Source of the DNA: Kitagawia praeruptora
Taxonomy: Eukaryota > Streptophyta > Magnoliopsida > Apiales > Apiaceae
Direction of reading: 5' to 3'
Length of the DNA: 64,000 nt
Assembly (NCBI GenBank): GCA_037693485.1
Contig: CM075344.1
Coordinates: forward strand, 37,201,501-37,265,500
A program made the position numbers and the translations under genes. Of this stretch, positions 1-9,220 are shown piece after piece. The stretch's first letter is position 1; every line of letters starts with the position of its first letter. The notes below the pieces were generated by a model. The model was not told the DNA's origin, did not search any database, and saw nothing but the letters and a program-made list of their open reading frames with translations.

Positions 1-111
1 CGTCGAGAGGTTTTAGAAAGAAATTTACTTCAAGGTCTATATATATCAAATCGATTTGGTGACTACATTGAGTTAACTGAAAATCTTGGTTTAAACTAGG
101 GTTTTCTGTTC

Positions 112-161
112 GTCCCACATCGATGGGACATTCAAATTACTCTCCTTCTAAGTTTATATAA
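112..161 (+). promoter_or_regulatory. snRNA-type promoter 1 (USE + TATA)
   Basis: GTCCCACATCG at 112-122 matches the plant snRNA Upstream Sequence Element (consensus RTCCCACATCG). TATATAA follows at 155-161 after a 32-nt gap. In plants this wide spacing marks RNA polymerase II snRNA-type promoters; Pol III (U6-type) promoters are about 10 bp shorter. Transcription would start near 185-190. The USE is extended into GTCCC-N8-GGGAC, the same as in module 4. Confidence 0.75.
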
Positions 162-186
162 ACCAAGTAGGAAAGTGAGTTTCAAA

Positions 187-345
187 GATAGTGTTAAAGC
201 TTTCACTGTGGCTTCACTTGGAGTCCAACAAGTTTCTAAATTGTCTAGTATGACGCCAATGACACGAAAGTTGTCAAAATTAAGCAAAAGTCTGCATAAT
301 CGCAGTAAGATTCGTTAACTACTATGAGTCCAATTGACCCAGCGA
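187..345 (+). ncRNA. Candidate short Pol II ncRNA of promoter 1
   Basis: The expected start lies about 30 bp after the TATA at 155. The 3' limit is inferred from a match to the plant snRNA 3' box, CA(N)3-10AGTNNAA, at 346-360 (CA, 6 nt, AGTTCAA). That would give an RNA of about 155 nt. I do not recognise it as U1, U2, U4, U5, U12 or U3. An ACA trinucleotide lies near the predicted end, but no full H/ACA or C/D snoRNA signature could be confirmed by eye. The exact ends are inferred. Confidence 0.3.
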
Positions 346-453
346 CATATCATAGTTCAAAATTTGAAGACCTGAACGAGTTTGTGTGCAACTCAAAACA
401 ACCTCATGGTTCTCACAATCTTAAAAGAATTGGGCCAAAAGCTCATAATATTT

Positions 454-503
454 ATCCCACATCGAAATGGTTGAATTACAACCAACTATAAGCTCCTATA
501 AAA
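454..503 (+). promoter_or_regulatory. snRNA-type promoter 2 (USE + TATA)
   Basis: ATCCCACATCG at 454-464 is a full USE consensus match, here with A at the purine position. TATAAAA is at 497-503. The gap is again exactly 32 nt, the Pol II snRNA spacing. A consensus-like 3' box (CA, 5 nt, AGTAAAA) lies at 577-590. Confidence 0.75.
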
Positions 504-524
504 CCTGAATTGAATGGTGTAATT

Positions 525-576
525 TCCTAATTCTTCTTAGTCTTAAAGCCAATGTTCTGTGGGCTTCCCTTTTACC
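525..576 (+). ncRNA. Candidate very short ncRNA of promoter 2
   Basis: The segment lies between the expected start (about 30 bp after TATA) and the 3' box at 577-590, so it is only about 50 nt. It contains a 5-bp hairpin (AAGCC 546-550 with GGCTT 562-566). Hairpins at a similar place occur after promoter 1 (AAGC/GCTT) and promoter 4 (AAGTT/AACTT), with different paired bases. No known RNA family was recognised. Confidence 0.22.
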
Positions 577-727
577 CATCACAAGTAAAAGTTTGAAAAT
601 CAGAATTTTATATGGGCCGATTGAAACCTACATATGAAACTTCAAAATAGATATATGCAAAGTGCATGGACTTCCTTCTCTTACTTACTTGAAAGTGTGA
701 CTTGACTAAAAGTGTAAATTTTGTTTT

Positions 728-777
728 GTCCCACATCGATCGGTAGAGACTCTAGCTATCTCATTCATCTTATAAAA
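728..777 (+). promoter_or_regulatory. snRNA-type promoter 3 (USE + TATA)
   Basis: GTCCCACATCG is at 728-738 and TATAAAA at 771-777, with a 32-nt gap. Just downstream, a 17-bp tandem duplication holds two 3'-box-like AGTGAAA motifs (794-800, 811-817). These overlap the expected start site, so this unit may give no stable RNA. Confidence 0.7.
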
Positions 778-859
778 TGAGGGTCACACACAAAGTGAAA
801 TAACACACAAAGTGAAATAACACAAGTAGTGTATATGATAATATTACTACTACTATGTA

Positions 860-909
860 GTCCCACATCGATGGGACTAGAGTGCCAAGCACCTCAAAGA
901 TTTATATAA
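860..909 (+). promoter_or_regulatory. snRNA-type promoter 4 (USE + TATA)
   Basis: GTCCCACATCG is at 860-870 and TATATAA at 903-909, with a 32-nt gap. The downstream sequence folds as an 8-bp hairpin (937-944 with 948-955). AGTTCAA at 976-982 matches only the 3' half of the 3' box. Confidence 0.72.
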
Positions 910-1074
910 TCACTTAACTTGGCAAGTCAAGATTTAAAGTTGCATGATGTAACTTGGCCTTTCCGTCTTAATGGTAGTTCAAAATTTTCATCCATCCCTT
1001 TCGCTCTTCCTTTTTCGTTTTCGTTTGGGCCTTGATGCATTTGCTCAGCCCTTTTTCTAGTAAATTTTATGGGA

Positions 1075-1142
1075 ACGTCGATATATATATCGATGTAGAC
1101 CAATCCTAGTCCATGTTTATGGGAGCTACGATACATCGTAGC
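1075..1142. repeat. Two tandem stem-loops in a duplicated block
   Basis: Two neighbouring blocks share ATGGGA before and AGACCAAT after a hairpin. The first hairpin is 1075-1082/1089-1096 with one wobble. The second, GCTACGAT/ATCGTAGC, is perfect at 1125-1132/1135-1142. The shared frame with different stem sequences suggests an old duplication. Function unknown. Confidence 0.4.
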
Positions 1143-1309
1143 AGACCAATAAAAATACCTTAATATATTTCAAGTTAAATTTTTTTTTATTTAAAACCAC
1201 ATATATTTATGAAAGGAACACATAAATAATAATAATTTATATCAAATTATATCATTAAAATAAAACTAAGTTGGGATATTACAGTATTGTGATAATAAGT
1301 CTTCACATT

Positions 1310-1744
1310 GCATCAAATCCTATGTTTCATGAGCGTACAAAACACATGGAAATTGATTGCCCATACGGGACAAATTGAAAACACATGGAAATTGATTGCC
1401 CATACGGGACAAATTGGAAGTTGGACTGATTGACCCTGTGCACTTGTCCACTACGTACTATTCAGCATGCTGATCTTCTAACTAAGGCTTTACGCTCATA
1501 TCAGTTGCTCATGTTACTATCCAAGTTAGGTGCTGATGTTTGCCTCTCCTAACTTGAGGGGGGATGTTAAGTCATATATAGCTGCTGTGAGTTGGAGAGT
1601 TTTGCTGATGTGGATGCTTCTCAGTCAACTAGTAAAGTCAAATCAAATTAGTTATCATAGCTGGCAAGTTAGTTACACAAGTAGTCTATTTAAAGTAGTC
1701 TATTTAGTCATTTCAGCAGTATAGCTCGTGTTTAGGAGATATTG
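1310..1744 (+). pseudogene. Ty1-copia 3' remnant (RNase H end, PPT, partial LTR)
   Basis: Translation of 1314-1500 in shifting frames gives the conserved copia RNase H C-terminus (NPMFHERTKHMEIDC and following), with stops. A 39-bp in-frame tandem duplication covers about 1340-1417. A polypurine tract (GAGGGGGGA) at 1555-1564 precedes an LTR start, TGTTAAG, at 1565. The LTR seems cut short near 1744, where a MITE begins. No 5' part of this element is in the window. Confidence 0.7.
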
Positions 1745-1967
1745 TAAGAGCAACTCCAATGCAAAGACTCCTTACATATATTTATCCTAGGTGTACATTT
1801 TTTAGGGGTTTAGATTAAAAATTCATGCTCCAACAGGACTCCCTACCCCCTATAATTTTTAGGCGAGAGAAAATTAAACCCCTTATTTAGGGGAGAAAAA
1901 AGCAAAACCCTATAATGCCACCTCATCATTTTTTCATTATAATACAATATATACCTACTCCCACATT

Positions 1968-2620
1968 TAGGCCTGCACAATTTTCCGGTCTGGACCGGTA
2001 AATTAGACCAGACCGGGTCTATCGGACCGAATATAACCGGTCCGGTCCCCGGTCCGTAAAATTGAAAAAATCCGGTCTTCGGTCCGGTCCGGTCCGGTCC
2101 AAACCCTGAAAACACTTGGTCCGGACCGGATCGAACCGGATTTTATGTATATAGTTAATTTTACACTATTTTGTCTTTTAAATTATATAGTTTAATGATT
2201 AAATATTCACAAATAACATATTTTAGTGATCCAAATTGGTAAATAATAAATTTATGAAATAGTATATATAAACACTATAATATAAATGATTAAATTTCAT
2301 ATTTCATACTATATATAATTTATAATTACGTTTACAAATTAATGTTACTTTACAAATAATATGACATTTACTTATTTTTAAATTTAAATTAACTTACCAA
2401 GTAATTTATAAATCAACAAAGAATGAAAATTAATTTTTTTTATAAAATATTAACTAACCGGTCCAAACCGGTCCGGTTCCGGTCCGGGTTTTTCCGGTCC
2501 GGTCCCAAATACCGGTTATGACCGGTCCGGTCCCCGGTCCATGAATTCAATAAAATTCGGTCTTCGGTCCGGTCCGGGTCGGTCCGGTCCGGTCCGGTTT
2601 TGAACCTTTGTGCAGTCCTA
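1968..2620. mobile_element. hAT-type MITE with GGTCC/GGACC-rich ends, copy 1
   Basis: The termini are TAGGCCTGCACAA and its near-inverse TTTGTGCAGTCCTA. The flanks carry a perfect 8-bp duplication CCCACATT (1960-1967 and 2621-2628), diagnostic for hAT. Each end carries about 150 bp of reiterated CCGGTCCGG; the centre is about 300 bp of AT-rich noncoding DNA. A second copy in opposite orientation lies at 6943-9434. Confidence 0.85.
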
Positions 2621-2695
2621 CCCACATTCACATCAATATTCCATATATTATTAAAATATTGATTAAATATTATTTTTTTAGTTATGGGTAACGAA

Positions 2696-3403
2696 TCTAT
2701 ACTATACTATTATAAGCAAAATAGGGTATATTTGGTTTGGTACTCTTTTTTTTGTCACTCTTTTTTAGTACTCTTTTTTTGGTCACTCTTTGGTTTGGTT
2801 AAATCTCTATTATTAATAAAATTCAAAAAAAAAAACACACACACGCACACGGCAAAGCCCACGAAAGTCCTTCTACATCAAACAAGTCGTCAAGACGTCA
2901 AGTCAAGTAGTTTGTCTATTACAGAGCACAATTTTGTAATCAGCATTAAAATTAATTTTGTCACAAAAAAAGTTAAAAAATAATTAATTAATAGAAAAGA
3001 TCGTTTCGAAATTTTGGAGTTTTGAAAGATATAATGGTCTGTTTTATATTAAAAAAAGACTATCAGTTATATCAAAAACCAATAATCATATTTTATTATC
3101 TTTTATAATTTATATTATTACTAATAAATTAGCAAATATTAAAATTATAAACAATCAAATAAAAATATTAAGATAAAAATATTTAAAATGTTAAAAAAAC
3201 TACTTTTATATAATATTTTTATATATACATATGTATTTGAAAGTAATAATTAAAATACGTAATTAGAATAACATTTATTTTCATGAAATTTATAAAATTC
3301 AAAAAATATTTTAATAATAAAAACATATATACAACTTACAATTTTAATGAAATATAATTAAACAGTTTACAAGCAACCGTGCATCGCACGGGTTATAGGC
3401 TAG
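2696..3403 (+). mobile_element. Non-autonomous Helitron, 708 bp
   Basis: It starts TCTATACTATAC after an A and ends CTAG before a T, as Helitrons insert between A and T. A GC-rich hairpin (CCGTGC/GCACGG, about 3377-3391) sits about 10 bp before the CTAG end. The interior is AT-rich with no Rep/helicase coding. The same 5' end occurs in the minus-strand copy at 60356-60779. Confidence 0.8.
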
Positions 3404-3507
3404 TATAGATAATACCAAAAACAACTTTTTGGTTTACTATGTTCTAGGTAACCATTATTTTATTATAATTTAGGGAATGAAAATAGGAATTACCCAAGAT
3501 GCTCTAA

Positions 3508-4880
3508 AGTTTCTTCAATTATGTTATTTTCTTGATTGATCTATCTCTCTCTCTAATCTCTCTATAACTCTCACTGTGACTCTGAGAGAATGATGTAAAT
3601 ACAGTAATTACATATATGAAATGTGTTAGTTTTGTTGAATTCAATACACTGACACAAACCTGTAGATTAAACATCTACATGTGTATATATGCGCTTTCTA
3701 GATGAACCATTCATGACACTCTGCAAGTCCATATCATATGATAATTTGATCTTAGAACTGTTCTTTTCTTTTTGCTAATTTGATCTTACTGTTCTTAAGC
3801 TGGTTCCTTAAATTATCTGGATTATATTTTGCTTAGTTAGCAAATCTATTTGGTTCAAGTGTAATTATTGCAATAGTTTGTAAATAATAAGTTTAAATGT
3901 TTCTTGTCATAAAAGTGAACTAAACTCTATTCTACAGAGGAATTGCAGGATTAAGATATCTGAAACATATACACACAAAATTTATACATAAGAGTTGGGA
4001 CTTTCATAATGCATGCAATCAGCGTGGAAAAGAAATACAGGTAAACTACCAGTTCCCCAACTACATAAAACTAGAGAAATCTATATGTTTGCGTGTTAAT
4101 GGAAGCTTATACACTTGTGTTATCCAACTAGTTTGATCACGCAATTCTTGTAGGAGAGTTGACAAGCTCTCTTTATCAGTTGCATAAAAAAGGTCCGGAC
4201 GATTGCACTGCACAAAGACTCCTACGGTCCTACTTATCAGCTCATCTAAAGATTCACTCGGTTCTTACTTTTTTTCTCGAACAAGATTTTTTTTCGCAGC
4301 CAATAGAATTTTACATCTACTTAGTCGTAACATGCATGTTCAAAAATTCGATTCTTTTTTGTTTTCTTCAAGAATTTAGTCCTTGTTTTCTTTTTGTTAC
4401 AATGATTTAAGCCGCTTCTTAATTTCTCAGACGATCCCTACATTTAAGGTCAAAAATGTTCAGGGCTATTTTGCAAAAAAAATTGTAGAAAAGTTATTAA
4501 TCTCTTATTAAGTATGAACGAGCTAGACACCCCCTGCTGAAAAGTATTATTGCATTAGTAGCCACTTTTGATGTGGCTTCTTCTCACTTTGACAATTCTC
4601 TGGCGGCCAAAGATTATACTCCTATCTAAATATTTCTGTGTATCATTATTAGCTAAAAGCACCCTGGAACCTCATAAACAGATAATCTCAGGCATTGTTT
4701 AGACCAAACTAATTACATTTTCAATCACCAGCAATCAATTTTCTCTTATTATAACCGGTATATTTTGACCATATCCACAATTTTAAGGAACCAACCTGGT
4801 TTACAAAAATTGCAAAACATCAGAATTCAACGGAATCATCTGTAGTGTGTAAAACTATAAAACGCACGACGATATTCAAA
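3508..4880. other. Intergenic, no supported gene
   Basis: AT-rich single-copy-looking DNA with short (CT)n at about 3540-3570. One open frame at 4159-4410 has no recognisable domain and no promoter or initiation signal, and I do not support it. No repeats with clear ends were seen. Confidence 0.5.
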
Positions 4881-4971
4881 AACTGAATTTGTTTGCTATG
4901 TGTTTGTGTATGTATTTGTAGAGTGTGAGGGAGAATGATCATTTGTAAGACTTGATCATGGCGGAGAATGA

Positions 4972-5178
4972 TCATTTGTAAGATTTGAGCGTTGCACCGC
5001 AGTAAGTACAGACAATAGCTTTCCAGGTTTCCCAATAAAGTGGGATGTTACAAAATCTAGTGGAGACTTGCATGTCTGCAACTTTTGCACCACAACCGCA
5101 CCTTGAACATGTTCCTGCCACCGGTTTCGCCCTCCTCAGCATCCTCCTTTGATCCACCAAAAAGCAGAAACACGCCAT
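4972..5178 (-). CDS. Small cysteine-pair (zinc-ribbon-like) plant protein, 68 aa
   Basis: The protein has an N-terminal MACFCF segment, a basic stretch (RRMLRRAK), then CSRCGCG (C24/C27) and CTYCG (C57/C60). The two CxxC pairs would suit one structural zinc. The C-terminal half (RFC...W..W.AI.CTYCGATLKSY) resembles a family of very short uncharacterised plant proteins that I know only by pattern. A TATA box lies at 5283-5290 (minus). The longer frame starting at 5278 begins only a few bases after that TATA, before the expected start of transcription, so the ATG at 5178 is preferred, giving a leader of about 80 nt. G-boxes lie upstream. Just past the stop, a 20-bp stretch including the stop context is repeated at a 33-bp period (4931-4983), which points to a local tail duplication. 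Function unknown. Confidence 0.65.
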   Translation of the reverse strand: MACFCFLVDQRRMLRRAKPVAGTCSRCGCGAKVADMQVSTRFCNIPLYWETWKAIVCTYCGATLKSYK

Positions 5179-5282
5179 TGATGAATATCGATCGATGTTC
5201 TCCTGATATTTCCTTTCTTTTTTGCTGAATGATCGCTAGACTGTTTGTGTTTTTGTTGGAGAGTAGGAGTGATGCCATCTTC

Positions 5283-5290
5283 TTTATATA
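5283..5290 (-). promoter_or_regulatory. TATA box of the small cysteine-pair gene
   Basis: TATATAAA on the minus strand, about 105 bp upstream of the ATG at 5178. It places the transcription start near 5255 and rules out the upstream in-register ATG at 5278. Confidence 0.65.
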
Positions 5291-5366
5291 GTCGCTTGCA
5301 TTTAAAAAAACTCACAATTACTCGCTGAGTAGGAGGGGGTTAAGTTGTCAATTGTTGGATAAATGC

Positions 5367-5498
5367 CACGTGTTGGGGCCATTTAATTAGTTAAGTATTC
5401 AACGATCCCCCACTTGGTGAGCAGGATAGAGAATAGGTTAACTTGGTGAACCTTCCTGGGCTGGGGTTATGGACGTGTGAGTCTCTAGCTGCCACGTG
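5367..5498 (-). promoter_or_regulatory. Two G-boxes (CACGTG) upstream of the cysteine-pair gene
   Basis: Perfect CACGTG palindromes in GCCACGTG context lie at 5367-5372 and 5493-5498, and an ACGTGT core lies near 5473. Such sites bind bZIP and bHLH factors and, when paired, often confer ABA or light response. They sit 80 to 210 bp upstream of the TATA. Confidence 0.5.
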
Positions 5499-5532
5499 AA
5501 ATAGCAGTAGCTCATTTAACTGTTTGTACATT

Positions 5533-5581
5533 AGAATTATAACAGGCTTCAACAAAATTCTTGGAAGCCTGTTATAATTCT
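5533..5581. repeat. Perfect 18-bp inverted repeat, 13-nt loop
   Basis: AGAATTATAACAGGCTTC (5533-5550) and its exact reverse complement (5564-5581) flank a 13-nt loop. It is not at the end of a recognised gene. Confidence 0.75.
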
Positions 5582-6512
5582 CTATTGTTAGTACTATTCA
5601 ACAAGCAGTTACAGGGATTCAGGTTACAACATTGTGTGGTGTATTTTAGAAAATGAGAGTTAACAAAAGAGTTTCGATAAGTTAATATATAGAAGGAAGT
5701 AAGGAACCGTATTTATATATATATCGAATACTTGGGGGGAAAGAGAGTAAGGAACCGTATTTATATATCGAATACATCATTGGGAGGAAAGGTATCATCG
5801 ATTGGTATCTGGTGAATTACTAAATGAAATTTGAAAGGAAATGTGTTATCGGTTGGTGTCGGATTAGGTCACTCAATAAAACAATATACTACTACTAGCT
5901 TTAATTAAGGAGAATAACAGACATATTTCCTGTACAGATACAATCTGATACAATTACATTTGATCGGAGTTTAAAGAAGACTACTTCTAGAATACAGTTC
6001 TATTAGGGGCCACTGCCCTAATTATAATAGGTTTAGTTCACATTAAGCACACTAAATGAGAAACTTCAACATTATGCATGGTAATATTCATTCATATTAA
6101 TATCTCTGTCCTTCTTCACCTACGGGAGTAATAAATTAGGAGAAAGATGGGCAGGTCTGTTGCCATACCTAGGCCTTATGGGGACCGTTTGGGGAGGCAA
6201 AGGATGAGCTGAACTTATAGCATGGTTTGCGCCTACCTACGTTGTTCAAAGTATCCAACAGTGTGCACACATTTATTTTATTTATGACTTGTACTAGCAT
6301 GTCTTTCCTGGACTATTAATTTTGGCCAAGTCTTCCAGTTTTTTTCCCCTCGTTCTTTTGTGCAACCGCGGGTTGCTCATTCCTTTTCGATCTTTCGAAA
6401 ATATGGACATGGTCAACCAAATATATTATCGCAAGATACCCCAAATGTATAAGTCGCACATCTCTATGAATGTAGAGGATTTCTAGAAAATTCGTACCCA
6501 TTGATAGTAATA
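5582..6512. other. Intergenic, with a local 48-bp duplication
   Basis: GGAACCGTATTTATATAT followed by TCGAATAC occurs twice, at about 5703 and 5752. No coding or RNA gene is supported in the rest. Confidence 0.5.
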
Positions 6513-6514
6513 TA

Positions 6515-6862
6515 GGTCCTGTTTGGCAATTAGTTGATAGCTGTTAGCTGTAGTCGATTGAATTAGTTGTTTTGACTAGCGGATTGAATTAACAGTTTTG
6601 ACTAGAGAATTTAAATTAGCTGTTTTGAATAAAAGTGTTTGGTAAATAGTTTTTTGAGTAACTTTTTGTAACACATAGCAAACCTCTAATTAAAAAAGCT
6701 CCTAAAATGAGCTTTTTTAAAATGAGCTTTTTTATCTCAAATCTCTAACTCAAATCTCTAACAATCAAACACTCACATTATTAGATATTTGATTTGGTCA
6801 AACCTCTAATTTCACCCCAAACATCTAATTTCACCCCAAATCTCTAACTTCCAAATACGCTC
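6515..6862. mobile_element. TIR MITE of about 350 bp
   Basis: GGTCCTGTTTGGCAATTAG at the left matches, imperfectly inverted, CTAACTTCCAAATACGCTC at the right, with TA on both sides. The interior is made of short reiterated words (AGCTGTTAG, CAAATCTCTAA) with no coding. It could be Stowaway- or Harbinger-like; the superfamily is unsure. Confidence 0.5.
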
Positions 6863-7405
6863 TACAGTATGACAATTATTCATTTCCTTCCCGCTTTCCT
6901 GCATGGTTGCACTTGCACCCTCCTCTATGGCATTAACACCATTAGGGCTGCACAAAGGTACAAAACCGGACCGGACCGGACCGGACCGACCCGGACCGGA
7001 CCGAAAGCCGGATTTTATTGAATTCATGGACCGGGGACCGGACCGGTCAAAACCGGTCTTTGGGACCGGACCGGACCGGAACCAGACCGGTTAGTTAATA
7101 TTTTATAAAAAAAATTAATTTTTATAATTTAATTTTCATTCTTTGTTGATTTATAAATTACTTGGTAAGTTAATTTAAATTTAAAAATAAGTAAATTTCA
7201 TATTATTTGTAAAGTAACATTAATTTGTAAACGTAATTAAAAATTATATATAGTATGAAATATAAAATTTAATCATTTATATTAAAGTGTTTACATATAT
7301 TAGTTCATAAATTTATTATTTACCAATTTGGATCACTAAAATATGTTATGTGTGAATATTTAATCATTACACTATATAATTTAAAAGACAAAATAGTGTA
7401 AAATT

Positions 7406-7765
7406 TGTAGGTAAACTAAGAACAGACACACGGAATGTAAATATAACAGGAATGTTTGTCTTTGAAGAGAAAACTAAACTCTTATTCCCTTGAATTAAAA
7501 CTGAATGAAATACATCTTAAATAAGCATTACAACGTGCACACAATGTGGCAAATAAAACGGAACAACTGGAACAACTTCTTAGACCAATTCAAACACTAC
7601 TTCTTATCCACTACTCTCCTAAAACTATGCAACGTCTGCAGCTACACAAGAAGACCACGTCCAGCTGCTATTATCCCGTAAAATCAAACCTACTAACAAC
7701 ACTTTTATTTTACTCAAACAGAAAACATTATCTAAACATATGAATTATAGAATTAAATTCCAACA
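7406..7765 (-). repeat. 3' LTR of the TR-GAG element
   Basis: 360 bp, nearly identical to 8861-9220. It lies next to the polypurine tract on the minus strand. Confidence 0.9.
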
Positions 7766-7989
7766 ATCTCCCCCTTAATTCTAGAATCATATAACGTTGC
7801 AGCAGCCCGTATGACCTTCATTGCATTGATAGAACTCGTATGGCAACAAACTGAATACAACCCGTATGGTTTACTTTGTGCTCATCTAGCAACTCCATGA
7901 TATTTGCCCATATGACAGACTCAAACTTGCCCGTTTGGCTCCATTAACTTGCCCGTTTGGCTAATTCTTCCTTGCCCATTTGGCATTTC

Positions 7990-8784
7990 TCACAGCAAAG
8001 CTGGTTCCTCATCCTCCATGACTGCCATGTTTGCCTCCAGTTTCTTCTCCCGTTCCCGTCGTGGTTGGCTGCATTCTGAAGCATAATGGCCCATGGTATT
8101 ACAGTTGTAGCATTTTATCTTTCTTTTATCTCGAAACGTGCCACTTCTGGTTCTTTGACTCTGAGACGTGTAGAGGAGTTGGCTATCTACGCTATCAGAC
8201 CTGCCCTTCATTCTCTCCTCATGAGCTTTGAGACGTCCCACCAATTCCTCTACTGTCATTGCATTGATATCTCCAAACTGCTCGATGTTTGAGGCTATCT
8301 GGAGGAATTTATCAGGGACAGCTCGAAGAATCTTTCTCACAACACTCGCCTCTTCCATTGTCTCACCAAGAACACGTATATTTGTCACAATGCTACTCAG
8401 TTTCATACAAAATTCGTCTATCTTCTCGGAGTCCTTCATGGTAAGTGACTCGAATTCTCCCTTCAGTGTCTGTATCTTTGCCTCCTGGACACGCTCTACA
8501 CCCATACACATCATCTTGATTGCATCCCAAGCCTCCTTAGCCGATTCTTTCTCAGCTATTGCCAGTAGAACGTCCTCTGGCACCCCTTGGTAGATTGCAG
8601 CAAGAGCCATCTGCATGGTTCTTTCTTCCACAGCCACTCTAGGATTCTTTTGCTCGATGGCTCCCCAGACTCCCTGTGCCTTCATAAATACCTTCATCTT
8701 GAGAGACCATGCTGTGTAGTTGTTTTTCGTTAGCATTGGATAGATCAAGCCCATAACTCCTTCCTTCGTTTTTGGTGTTTCCAT
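7990..8784 (-). CDS. Ty1-copia-type Gag (TR-GAG)
   Basis: An intact frame of 264 codons from the ATG at 8784. The frame stays open to 8886, but that longer start lies in the LTR and crosses the primer-binding site, so the ATG at 8784 (METPKTKEG) is chosen; 8820 is an alternative. The N-terminus has the copia Gag pattern (LTKNNYTAWSLKMKVFMKAQG...W). The UBN2/Retrotran_gag core follows (AKEAWDAI, IDEFCMKL). A CCHC zinc knuckle (CYNC-x4-H-x4-C) lies at about residues 225-238, then an acidic tail. Gag forms virus-like particles and packages the element RNA. No protease, integrase or RT is present, so mobility would need enzymes in trans. It is the only intact retroelement frame in the window. Confidence 0.85.
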   Translation of the reverse strand: METPKTKEGVMGLIYPMLTKNNYTAWSLKMKVFMKAQGVWGAIEQKNPRVAVEERTMQMALAAIYQGVPEDVLLAIAEKESAKEAWDAIKMMCMGVERVQEAKIQTLKGEFESLTMKDSEKIDEFCMKLSSIVTNIRVLGETMEEASVVRKILRAVPDKFLQIASNIEQFGDINAMTVEELVGRLKAHEERMKGRSDSVDSQLLYTSQSQRTRSGTFRDKRKIKCYNCNTMGHYASECSQPRREREKKLEANMAVMEDEEPALL

Positions 8785-8847
8785 GGCTTCTTGTGTATGT
8801 CGAGATTGATACTTAGGCATGCACAATACGTAACAAACCTGGGTGGG

Positions 8848-8859
8848 GCTCTGATACCA
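8848..8859 (-). other. Primer-binding site, initiator tRNA-Met
   Basis: TGGTATCAGAGC on the minus strand, one base inside the 5' LTR (8861-9220). Confidence 0.88.
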
Positions 8860-8860
8860 A

Positions 8861-9220
8861 TGTAGGTAAACTAAGAACAGACACACGGAATGTAAATATA
8901 ACAGGAGTGTTTGTCTTTGAAGAGAAAACTAAACTCTTATTCCCTTGAATTAAAACTGAATGAAATACATCTTAAATAAGCATTACAACGTGCACACAAT
9001 GTGGCAAATAAAACGGAACAACTGGAACAACTTCTTAGACCAATTCAAACACTACTTCTTATCCACTACTCTCCTAAAACTATGCAACGTCTGCAGCTAC
9101 ACAAGAAGACCACGTCCAGCTGCTATTCTCCCTTAAAATCAAACCTACTAACAACACTTTTATTTTACTCAAACAGAAAACATTATCTAAACATATGAAT
9201 TATAGAATTAAATTCCAACA
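8861..9220 (-). repeat. 5' LTR of the TR-GAG element
   Basis: 360 bp with TG...CA ends. It contains the promoter of the element when read on the minus strand. Confidence 0.9.

Larger units (their letters stand above)
1748..3504. mobile_element. PIF/Harbinger-like MITE, split by two later insertions
   Basis: The ends GAGCAACTCC (1748) and AAGATGCTC (3504) form short imperfect inverted repeats flanked by TAA (1745-1747 and 3505-3507). A 3-bp TWA duplication is usual for Harbinger elements. A hAT MITE (1968-2620) and a Helitron (2696-3403) lie inside. Without them the element is about 390 bp and has no coding capacity. Confidence 0.45.
7406..9220 (-). mobile_element. TR-GAG: 1.8-kb gag-only LTR retrotransposon
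   Basis: Two 360-bp LTRs (7406-7765 and 8861-9220) start TGTAGG and end CAACA. The TSD AAATT lies at 7401-7405 and 9221-9225. The PBS on the minus strand, TGGTATCAGAGC (8848-8859), fits initiator tRNA-Met. The polypurine tract (minus, AAGGGGGAGA) adjoins 7766. The internal 1095 bp encode only gag. This matches the described TR-GAG class, which borrows pol from a partner. I count about three LTR differences, so the insertion is recent. Copy 1 of the hAT element shows the intact, unfilled target. Confidence 0.9.

Noticed and set aside
571..577. U5 snRNA loop-like CCTTTTAC after promoter 2
   Set aside because: Only a short match. The Sm site and the stem of U5 are missing.
927..1136. 69-codon minus-strand frame over the fourth snRNA-type promoter region
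   Set aside because: No domain, and its reading overlaps stem-loops and a promoter unit. Composition looks non-coding.
1843..2115. Frames rich in Gly-Pro-Asp-Arg-Thr at 1843-2115, 2440-2631, 6812-7027 and 6903-7094
   Set aside because: They are translations of the CCGGTCC reiterations of the hAT MITE ends, not proteins.
5057..5278. 73-codon frame overlapping the cysteine-pair gene
   Set aside because: Its ATG lies a few bases after the TATA box, before the expected transcription start, and it lacks the conserved CxxC pattern.
7546..7743. Nearly identical 65-codon frames at 7546-7743 and 9001-9198
   Set aside because: They are the two LTRs of the TR-GAG element read on the wrong strand; identity comes from the LTR pair.
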